Assembly: GCA_002441205.1 (NCBI GenBank)
Contig: DJVN01000160.1
Span: forward strand, 1 to 23,161
Length of the DNA stretch: 23,161 nt
Source: Syntrophaceae bacterium UBA6255
Lineage (GTDB): Bacteria; Desulfobacterota; Syntrophia; Syntrophales; Smithellaceae
Direction of reading: 5' to 3'
Below, piece by piece: positions 1-5,881 of the stretch (position 1 is the first letter of the stretch; the number at the start of each line of letters is the position of its first letter). The notes below the pieces were generated by a model, which made no database searches, was not told where the DNA came from, and worked only from the letters and a program-made list of their open reading frames with translations. A program made the translations under genes and the position numbers.

Positions 1-284
1 ATATTTTTTTTACTCTTTAATATAACGTTTGCGCAACTTTTGTTTTTACTGATTTTAATGCTCTCAATTTCATTTTTTCTGCTGATAATTCTTTCCGATC
101 TTAAAAATCCTGCGGTCAGTTCTTCCAGATGGGTGCCCGCGCAGGCGATATTAGCGAGAGGCTCTCCATTAATCTTAACGGTCAGCATTATTTCCTGAAT
201 CACTTTAGCAGATGACCTTGTAATAGAATCAATGTTACCGGAACATATTTTTATTTTTTTAATGATCCAGTTGTGATTACTCAT
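1..284 (-). CDS. fdhD: FdhD, formate dehydrogenase accessory sulfurtransferase (N-terminal fragment, truncated by window edge)
   Basis: Reading the minus strand from the ATG at 284-282 gives 94 codons without a stop up to the window edge. The fragment has the FdhD N-terminal pattern: a hydrophobic strand ending in INGEP (about residues 38-42), then a Cys, then HLEELTAGFLRSERII (about residues 52-67), the counterpart of the family's dLeeLavGFLxsEGiI block. FdhD carries sulfur from IscS-type desulfurases to the molybdenum or tungsten bis-MGD cofactor of formate dehydrogenase, in the cytoplasm. The C-terminal part with the family's CxxC sulfur-carrying cysteines lies outside the window. The ATG overlaps the selB stop as ATGA, and AAGGAAG (290-296, minus) sits 5 nt upstream, so the gene looks translationally coupled to selB. 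The family call rests on a partial domain only. Confidence 0.75.
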   Translation of the reverse strand, partial: MSNHNWIIKKIKICSGNIDSITRSSAKVIQEIMLTVKINGEPLANIACAGTHLEELTAGFLRSERIISRKNEIESIKISKNKSCANVILKSKKN

Positions 285-2194
285 ATTTGCTTCCTTAAAA
301 CCCGGTGATCACCGACCCGAACCGTCAGTTTATTCATATCAAAATATTCCATCAACGGAATGATATATTTGCGGGAAAGTCCGGTTAAATCTTTGAAAGT
401 AGCCGGTGTGGCTTTGCCGTCTTTAATCAGCACTTGAGTATAATCATTCTGTAATTTATTTAACGATTCACTCCAGAAACAAAGTTCTTCGTTTATTTTA
501 ATCAAATCTCCATCCTTGAGCATCAAATTGATAATGCTTTGCGCCTTTGCTTTTTGATCCGTTAAGTTGGTTAGAACATCGTTAAGTGAAGGCGGAGTAA
601 GACCTGCGTTCTTATATGTTTTGGCGATATTCCGGCGCAAGAAATCCAAATCTCCCGCCAGTTCCACCTGATGCTTGGCTGAACGCACGCTGTCCTTATC
701 GCTTATGATCGTTCCTTTCTTATTTAGCGAAACCAAAGCCATGTTGAATAATTTGGCCGAAATATCGCCCTCCAGCGATCCCTTGAGCTCTTCTTTGGAG
801 ATGCCGCTCTTCAACGGATTTCCTTTGTGATAGGATGTTACATTCTTAATGATAATCTCTTCAAGTTGCTTGAAATAATTTGCAGAGAGGACAGTCGTAT
901 CCTCGCTATCCAGCAGAAACGCTTTCTTTTCGGCAAATAATTTTTCCAGCGTTTCTCTGATCTTCTTTGCTTTTGTGCCCAGGCGAAAGGCCAGACGCTG
1001 TAAATGGATACCGGTAAAACCGGCTCTTTCCAATATGACGGAAACTTTTTCGTGCAATTCGCTTTTTTGTAATACATTCAGTTCCGCAATGATTTTATCA
1101 CTGAGTCTTTTATGTTTTTTCGGAAGAGGGTCTATAATCTGACCGCCGCCGATGGTCGTTACCGGAGAATAGCTGCGCAAAACGAAATGATCGCCAGCGA
1201 CAACAACGTCCTTGTCCGATAAAACAAGCTGTGCGAATCCTTTCTGTCCCGGCGCAAGTTCATCTTTTTCCAGGAGAATGATACGTGAAATAATTTCACT
1301 GGTGCCGGTGTGCAGTCTCACCAGCGATCTGTTTTTTAGATTTTTGGTATTGGAGGCAAGATATTCGACAAATATATCCAATCGCTGTGAAGGCCAGACC
1401 GTTTGAGGGCGGACAAGAACATTGCCGCGATTGATGATGGTTTTTTCAATGCCTTGCAAATTAATGGCTGTGCGCTGGCCGGACCAGGCCTCTTCCACCG
1501 GTTGATTGTGGACTTGAATACCCCTGATGCGGGTGGCAATGTTTTCGGGAAGTATTTGGACGTCTTCGCCCGTTTTAATATGATCGGATACCAGTGTTCC
1601 GGTGACGACGGTGCCGAATCCTTTCATGGTAAACACACGATCCACCGGCAGGCGGAAAATACCGTCATCTGTCTTTTCCGCTAGCTTACTCGTTGTCGAA
1701 TCCAGTGCCGCAATGAGGTCGGTCAAGCCTTCTCCTTTAATGACCGAAACAGGAATGACAGGGGCGCCTTCTAAAAATGTTCCTTTAATAAAATCGGTTA
1801 TTTCTGATTGAACAAGGTTCAACCAGTCTTTTTCTACCATATCTATTTTAGTCAAGGCCACGATACCTTTTGATATTCCCAGCAGGGAACAGATATGCAG
1901 GTGTTCCCTGGTCTGCGGCATGATTCCTTCATCCGCGGCAATGACCATCATGACCAAGTCGATGCCTGCGGCGCCTGAAACCATATTTTTTATGAATTTT
2001 TCATGCCCGGGAACATCGACAATACCAAACGTCTGACCTGAAGGAAGCGTTAATGACGCAAAACCCAGTTCAATGGTAATGCCACGTTGTTTCTCTTCTT
2101 TGAGACGATCGGTGTCTACTCCGGTAAGAGCTTTTATTAAAGCCGTTTTTCCGTGATCTACATGACCGGCTGTGCCGAGAACGAAATGTTTCAT
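281..2194 (-). CDS. selB: SelB, selenocysteine-specific translation elongation factor
   Basis: This 637-residue GTPase delivers Sec-tRNA(Sec) to UGA codons marked by a SECIS hairpin. G motifs are visible: GHVDHGKT (residues 10-17), RGITI (37-41), DVPGHE (60-65) and TKID (115-118). EF-Tu-like beta-barrel domains follow to about residue 360. The C-terminal ~270 residues are low in recognisable motifs and are expected to be the winged-helix repeats that bind SECIS RNA, which fits the family's usual 600-640 residues. The start ATG (2194-2192) sits directly before the G1 strand, as is usual for SelB; upstream, AGGCGA is only a fair ribosome site. The gene diverges from ruvX and leads straight into fdhD. 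No selenoprotein, selA, selD or tRNA-Sec is visible in the window, so the substrate is inferred to be an off-window formate dehydrogenase. Confidence 0.97.
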   Translation of the reverse strand: MKHFVLGTAGHVDHGKTALIKALTGVDTDRLKEEKQRGITIELGFASLTLPSGQTFGIVDVPGHEKFIKNMVSGAAGIDLVMMVIAADEGIMPQTREHLHICSLLGISKGIVALTKIDMVEKDWLNLVQSEITDFIKGTFLEGAPVIPVSVIKGEGLTDLIAALDSTTSKLAEKTDDGIFRLPVDRVFTMKGFGTVVTGTLVSDHIKTGEDVQILPENIATRIRGIQVHNQPVEEAWSGQRTAINLQGIEKTIINRGNVLVRPQTVWPSQRLDIFVEYLASNTKNLKNRSLVRLHTGTSEIISRIILLEKDELAPGQKGFAQLVLSDKDVVVAGDHFVLRSYSPVTTIGGGQIIDPLPKKHKRLSDKIIAELNVLQKSELHEKVSVILERAGFTGIHLQRLAFRLGTKAKKIRETLEKLFAEKKAFLLDSEDTTVLSANYFKQLEEIIIKNVTSYHKGNPLKSGISKEELKGSLEGDISAKLFNMALVSLNKKGTIISDKDSVRSAKHQVELAGDLDFLRRNIAKTYKNAGLTPPSLNDVLTNLTDQKAKAQSIINLMLKDGDLIKINEELCFWSESLNKLQNDYTQVLIKDGKATPATFKDLTGLSRKYIIPLMEYFDMNKLTVRVGDHRVLRKQI

Positions 2195-2226
2195 TAATTC
2201 GCCTGTCTAATTTGAGACTGTCAGGG

Positions 2227-2255
2227 AAAATAACAAACTCTGCATTTTTTCACAA
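2227..2255 (-). promoter_or_regulatory. Putative sigma70 promoter for selB-fdhD
   Basis: On the minus strand, TTGTGA (complement of 2250-2255) is followed after 17 bp by TATTTT (complement of 2227-2232). Each hexamer matches the consensus at four of six positions with ideal spacing. Transcription would start about 25-30 nt before the selB ATG. The region is AT-rich, so chance matches are likely; this is only a plausible site. Confidence 0.35.
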
Positions 2256-2329
2256 GTTTATATTTACGCTACGCGCAAAATAAAAACTATTTTTTTTAGA
2301 AAAGAGCTGACAAATTAATTCTTGAAAAT

Positions 2330-2335
2330 AGGAGG
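2330..2335 (+). promoter_or_regulatory. Ribosome binding site that fixes the ruvX start at a TTG
   Basis: AGGAGG occupies 2330-2335. The upstream in-frame GTG at 2335 overlaps this motif and could not use it, whereas the TTG at 2341 lies 5 nt downstream, in the usual range. Confidence 0.75.
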
Positions 2336-2340
2336 TGGAA

Positions 2341-2784
2341 TTGTTACAACCTTCGCAAAAGAGGTCTTGCTTGCGAATACTTGGTTTGGATTATGGTGAA
2401 AAAAGAATAGGAGTGTCTGTTTGCGATGAGTTGGGTCTTACCGCCCAGGGACTGCCAACGATTATAAGAAAGACCAGGAAACATGACTGGGAAATTTTAA
2501 GAAATCTGCTTAAAGATTATCAAGTTGAAAAAATAGTGATAGGTTATCCAATGAGACTGGATGGTTCAGAAGGCATCCAGTGCGAAAAAGTAAATCGTTT
2601 TGCGTTATTACTGGAGAAAACTTTTTCCCTGCCGGTTGTCAAATGGCAGGAGGCTTTTTCCACGAAGGAAGCTGAAGAAATATTGATAAACGCCGGTGTG
2701 CGTTGGAATAAAAGAAAAGAGAAGATTGATAAACTGGCAGCCTGTCTGATTCTTCAGCGTTACCTTGATTCTATTTCTAAATAG
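2341..2784 (+). CDS. ruvX: RuvX/YqgF family nuclease (pre-16S rRNA processing, putative Holliday junction resolvase)
   Basis: This 147-residue RNase H-fold protein starts at TTG 2341. Family landmarks are LGLDYGEKRIGV (first catalytic Asp at residue 17), GYPMRLDGSEG in the middle, a Glu in WQEAFST (families usually have DER here, so the acidic residue is kept but its neighbours differ), and the last Asp in KIDKLAACLILQRYL. E. coli YqgF acts in 16S rRNA 5' maturation, and the family was first predicted to be a resolvase; this sequence cannot decide between the two. It is followed after 25 bp by mltG, and the two are probably cotranscribed, upstream of and separate from the dcw promoter. The protein is typical in length and has no signal peptide or membrane segment, so it should be cytoplasmic. 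Confidence 0.93.
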   Translation: MLQPSQKRSCLRILGLDYGEKRIGVSVCDELGLTAQGLPTIIRKTRKHDWEILRNLLKDYQVEKIVIGYPMRLDGSEGIQCEKVNRFALLLEKTFSLPVVKWQEAFSTKEAEEILINAGVRWNKRKEKIDKLAACLILQRYLDSISK

Positions 2785-2809
2785 TTAATAAATTATTTCC
2801 CAAAACCAT

Positions 2810-3937
2810 ATGAACAAATCAAACAAGAAAAATCACAGGACACAACTCATCAAAAAAAGCAAAATTGTCTTAAAGGATTCTTTTAAGAAATATTTTGCTT
2901 CGCATGAGATCATTCGTCGTGGCTTTATAGTTTTAGCTGCGGCAACTTTTCTTTATGCTGCGTTGATGTTGAATTACTCGTTTAGGTCCATCAATACGAA
3001 GAATGTTAATGTGGTGATTGACATACCGACCGGGGCAAGTTTTTGGAAAAGCATGGAAATACTTGATGAGGCGGGGCTGATCAAAAACCGTTTTTTCTTT
3101 TATAATCTGGCGGTGATCAAGAGAGCCAGACTCAAGATTCGCGCGGGAGAATATGAAATCAACTCACTTATCACTCCCTGGCAAATGATTAACAAACTGA
3201 TGCGGGGAGATATAAAGCGATATTTTGTTTTGATTCATGAAGATCTTTCCATGCGGGAGATAGCAGATATTTTAATCAGCAAAAAGCTGATCAATAAAGA
3301 AATGTTTTTTGAATTGGCCACAGACAAAGAATTTCTGGAATCTCTGAATATAAAAGCGGAGTCAATAGAGGGCTATCTTTTTCCTGATACTTATGAATTT
3401 AATCGTTCCATGAATACTCGCCGGATCATGAAAAAAATGGTTGAAACGTTTTGGAAAAAAGTGACACCGGAAATGATCCAGCAGGCGAAAAGCATGGGGT
3501 TAAATGAACACCAGTTTGTTACGTTTGCTTCTATGGTAGGCAAAGAATCAGCAACAAATTTTGAAAAACCTTTGATTGCCGCTGTATTTTATAACAGAAT
3601 AAAAAAAGGGATGCGCCTACAGAGTGATCCCACCGCTGTATATAACCTGGATAGTTTTGAAGGAAAGGTTTTACGAAGTCATCTCAAGAGAAAATCCCCC
3701 TATAATACTTATTTGATCAAAGGTTTACCGCCGGGACCGATTGCCAATCCGGGGTTGGATTCATTGAAAGCCGTTCTGAATCCAGAGCCGGTTAATTATC
3801 TTTATTTTGTTTCCAAAAATGACGGTACACACTATTTTTCCAGTTCTTTAGATGAGCATAATCAGGCGGTAAAACAGTATATAAGTATTAAAAATAAACA
3901 AATACAACAACTTAAAGAAGATACATCTGATACATAA
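2810..3937 (+). CDS. mltG: MltG, endolytic murein transglycosylase (YceG family)
   Basis: This 375-residue membrane-anchored protein has a basic cytoplasmic N-terminus of about 37 residues, one membrane segment at roughly 38-57, and a periplasmic YceG domain. Diagnostic blocks are EGYLFPDTYEF (187-197), ASMVGKES (240-247), YNRIKKGMRLQSDPT (261-275) and KGLPPGPIANPGLDSL (304-319). The catalytic Glu known in E. coli MltG aligns with Glu246 in GKES; the preceding residue of the common EKE motif is Gly here. MltG cleaves nascent glycan strands next to the membrane and is proposed to terminate strand growth. The start has no strong ribosome site, although the N-terminus before the membrane segment is plausible. 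Its position between ruvX and the dcw cluster fits a role in wall synthesis. Confidence 0.95.
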   Translation: MNKSNKKNHRTQLIKKSKIVLKDSFKKYFASHEIIRRGFIVLAAATFLYAALMLNYSFRSINTKNVNVVIDIPTGASFWKSMEILDEAGLIKNRFFFYNLAVIKRARLKIRAGEYEINSLITPWQMINKLMRGDIKRYFVLIHEDLSMREIADILISKKLINKEMFFELATDKEFLESLNIKAESIEGYLFPDTYEFNRSMNTRRIMKKMVETFWKKVTPEMIQQAKSMGLNEHQFVTFASMVGKESATNFEKPLIAAVFYNRIKKGMRLQSDPTAVYNLDSFEGKVLRSHLKRKSPYNTYLIKGLPPGPIANPGLDSLKAVLNPEPVNYLYFVSKNDGTHYFSSSLDEHNQAVKQYISIKNKQIQQLKEDTSDT

Positions 3938-3941
3938 GACT

Positions 3942-3992
3942 AAAAATTAAAAAAATTATTTCATCTACAATTACAAGTTTTTTTAAATTTTT
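3942..3992. repeat. A/T-only inverted repeat downstream of mltG
   Basis: The left arm, A5-T2-A7 at 3942-3955, pairs with the right arm, T7-A3-T5 at 3978-3992, with one bulged A and a 22-nt loop. It contains no G:C pairs, so it would be a weak hairpin. It could help end mltG transcription (the right arm is T-rich), or simply be low-complexity DNA upstream of the dcw promoter. Confidence 0.25.
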
Positions 3993-4055
3993 CATTCCTG
4001 ACTCATTGATCATATCCTTTCCCCATTTCTCCTGTAATTTTAAGTTACTTAGCTC

Positions 4056-4106
4056 TAAAAAAAGTTAAATTTTTTGCTTGACAAAGGCAAGTGCCACCTT
4101 TATAGT
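4056..4106 (+). promoter_or_regulatory. Main dcw promoter (Pmra-type) with AT-rich UP-like element
   Basis: TTGACA at 4078-4083 (perfect -35) is followed by a 17-bp spacer and TATAGT at 4101-4106 (five of six for -10). Immediately upstream, 4056-4075 is a run of A and T tracts like an UP element. A start near 4112-4114 would give a leader of about 30 nt before mraZ. The spacer contains the small inverted repeat GGCAAGTGCC (4086-4095). This is the strongest promoter-like sequence in the window and stands in the position of the mra promoter of other bacteria. Confidence 0.85.
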
Positions 4107-4112
4107 GCCCAT

Positions 4113-4139
4113 GTGGAGTAAAGTGGTTTATCGTGGAGG
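4113..4139 (+). promoter_or_regulatory. Putative MraZ operator: three GTGG direct repeats at 10-bp period
   Basis: GTGGAG begins at 4113, GTGGTT at 4123 and GTGGAG at 4133, exactly one helical turn apart. MraZ of E. coli is known to bind TGGG-type repeats separated by 5-nt spacers (10-bp period) next to the mra promoter, and MraZ is a ring-shaped multimer, so phased repeats are expected. The repeats cover the predicted transcription start, and the third overlaps the mraZ ribosome site (GGAGGG, 4135-4140). Binding would therefore be expected to repress its own operon. The motif assignment is inference from position and spacing. Confidence 0.7.
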
Positions 4140-4145
4140 GAAATG

Positions 4146-4592
4146 ATGTCTGTTTTTAGAGGTCAATATCATCATACTATCGATGAAAAAGGAAGGATAA
4201 TTTTCCCTTCCAAATTTCGCGAAATATTTGCGGAAGAGTATGACAACAAGTTGGTCATTACAACTTGGGATCAGTACTTGATGGTATTTCCTTACGATGA
4301 GTGGCTGATTATTGAAGAGAAGGTGGCCCATCAATCCAAATTACGCAAGGAAGTGCGATCTTTTCAGCGTTTCTTTATGTCCGGGGCGGTTGATTGCAAT
4401 ATTGACGGACAGGGAAGAGTGCTCATCCCACCTACTTTTCGCGAGTATGCTCAATTGGAAAAAGATATTGTTCTGGTCGGTATGCAGAAAAATATCGAAA
4501 TATGGTCGAAAGATCGTCTCGAAGAGAGAATGAAACAGGCTGCCGGTGAAATTGAAAAATGCGCCGACTTTATAGCTGATCTGGGAATTTAA
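4146..4592 (+). CDS. mraZ: MraZ, transcriptional regulator of the dcw cluster
   Basis: This 148-residue protein has two SpoVT/AbrB-like swapped-hairpin halves. The conserved DEKGRIIFPSKFRE (about residues 13-26) and its repeat DGQGRVLIPPTFREYA (about 83-98) are the DNA-contacting DxxGR motifs. Two tandem ATGs exist at 4143 and 4146; the second is 5 nt from GGAGGG (4135-4140) and is preferred, the first only 2 nt. MraZ forms rings that bind repeats upstream of its own gene and usually represses mraZ-rsmH and the genes beyond. The gene leads the operon, just after the promoter and GTGG repeats, and is separated from rsmH by 3 nt. Length and order are standard. Confidence 0.97.
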   Translation: MSVFRGQYHHTIDEKGRIIFPSKFREIFAEEYDNKLVITTWDQYLMVFPYDEWLIIEEKVAHQSKLRKEVRSFQRFFMSGAVDCNIDGQGRVLIPPTFREYAQLEKDIVLVGMQKNIEIWSKDRLEERMKQAAGEIEKCADFIADLGI

Positions 4593-4595
4593 ACC

Positions 4596-5531
4596 ATGAT
4601 TACCGACTTCTATCACGAGCCGGTAATGCTTAAAGAAGTAATTGATTCGCTTTTGGTTGGTAGAACCGGAGTTTATGTGGATGGTACCGTGGGAGGCGCG
4701 GGTCATTCTTATGCGATACTTAAAAACACAGATGCTTTTTTAGTAGGGATTGATTGTGATGATGATGCTCTGGCGTTTGCGGAAAGAAAGCTTGCAGAAT
4801 TCGGTTCGCGCAAGGTTTTAATAAAAGCGAATTTTGCTAATTTAGACAATATACTAAAAAGTTTAAATATAGAAAAAGTTGATGGCGTTCTTCTGGATTT
4901 AGGAGTTTCTTCCCGTCAACTGGATACGGCCCAAAGAGGTTTTAGTTTTAGTCAGCAGGCGCCGCTCGATATGCGCATGGATCGCAGTTTGAGGCTTAGC
5001 GCTTATGATATTGTCAATAACTTTGCGCAAAACGAACTGGAAAAAATCATCAGGTTTTACGGGGAAGAAAAAATGGCGGCAAGAATAGCCAGGACAATAT
5101 CAGAGAAAAGAAAGCTTTCGCCTATTGAAACAACAACACAACTGGCGGCGATAGTTGCTTCCTGCATGCCCGCAAAATTAAGATGGCAGAAAATTCATCC
5201 CGCTACAAGAACCTTTCAGGCAATAAGAATAGCCGTCAATAATGAATTGGATAATATTAAACCGGCGATTCATGCTGCTACCGAAACCCTTAAACCGGGA
5301 GGCCGGCTTTGCGTTATCTCTTTTCATTCGCTGGAGGATCGCATTGTTAAAAATGAAATTCGCTCCCTGGAAGGTGTTTGTGAGTGTCCCAGAGATGTGC
5401 CGGTTTGTGTTTGTAAAAAAGAAGCGAAGCTAAAAAATATGACCAGAAAAGCTGTTATGCCTGCGGAAGAAGAAATAGAATCTAATCCGCGCGCCCGTAG
5501 CGCTAAATTACGAATAGCGAGGAGAATTTAA
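4596..5531 (+). CDS. rsmH: RsmH (MraW), 16S rRNA N4-methylcytidine methyltransferase
   Basis: This 311-residue enzyme transfers a methyl group from S-adenosylmethionine to N4 of C1402 (E. coli numbering) in the ribosomal P site. Visible motifs are HEPVMLKE at residues 7-14, the SAM-binding loop VDGTVGGAGHS (28-38), LLDLGVSSRQLD with the following QRGFSF, and the C-terminal ISFHSLEDRIVK, all typical of the family. The start ATG is 3 nt after the mraZ stop. Presence of an rRNA methyltransferase as second gene of the dcw cluster is the usual arrangement. The C-terminus contains a CECPRDVPVCVCKK cysteine cluster, also common in this family. Nothing is unusual in length. Confidence 0.97.
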   Translation: MITDFYHEPVMLKEVIDSLLVGRTGVYVDGTVGGAGHSYAILKNTDAFLVGIDCDDDALAFAERKLAEFGSRKVLIKANFANLDNILKSLNIEKVDGVLLDLGVSSRQLDTAQRGFSFSQQAPLDMRMDRSLRLSAYDIVNNFAQNELEKIIRFYGEEKMAARIARTISEKRKLSPIETTTQLAAIVASCMPAKLRWQKIHPATRTFQAIRIAVNNELDNIKPAIHAATETLKPGGRLCVISFHSLEDRIVKNEIRSLEGVCECPRDVPVCVCKKEAKLKNMTRKAVMPAEEEIESNPRARSAKLRIARRI

Positions 5532-5532
5532 T

Positions 5533-5880
5533 ATGGCTCAGTCCGCGCAATCAGTACAAACAAGAGTTATGCCGCGTCTGGCAGAAAACCAAGAGGCTTC
5601 TTTGGGCATCAAGTATCCGACATTCATCATTTTCGCTATCGTGCTAATGTTTGTCGCGCTGATTTACGTAGGTTCCCATATTCGCATGACGGAACTGGAA
5701 TACAGTATAGCCGCGGAACTGAGTATTCAGGGACAGAAGCTCGAAGAACAAAAGAAATTAAAGCTGGAACATGCGATGCTTAAATCTCCGCAAAGAATTG
5801 AAAGCATTGCGAAGAGTAAATTGCAAATGTCTTATCCTGACAATGATCAAATCATCGTTTTGAAACAATCGGGAGAGTGA
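5533..5880 (+). CDS. ftsL: FtsL-type cell division protein
   Basis: This 115-residue bitopic protein has a short cytoplasmic N-terminus (about 28 residues), one membrane helix at roughly 29-46, and a periplasmic coiled coil (about 50-85). It ends with the family block LKSPQRIESIAKSKLQMSYP, which in FtsL homologues reads SPxRIExIAxxxLgM. FtsL forms a complex with FtsQ and FtsB that activates FtsW-FtsI septal synthesis. The ATG follows the rsmH stop by 1 nt, with GGAG (5521-5524) upstream, so translation is probably coupled. FtsL is poorly conserved in sequence; the call rests on the position between rsmH and ftsI, topology, and the C-terminal block. Confidence 0.9.
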   Translation: MAQSAQSVQTRVMPRLAENQEASLGIKYPTFIIFAIVLMFVALIYVGSHIRMTELEYSIAAELSIQGQKLEEQKKLKLEHAMLKSPQRIESIAKSKLQMSYPDNDQIIVLKQSGE

Positions 5881-5881
5881 C

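Noticed and set aside
2195..2340. tRNA-Sec gene or plus-strand promoter in the selB-ruvX gap
   Set aside because: No cloverleaf arms or CCA were found, and plus-strand -35/-10 pairs had poor spacing or match; only a weak minus-strand promoter was kept.
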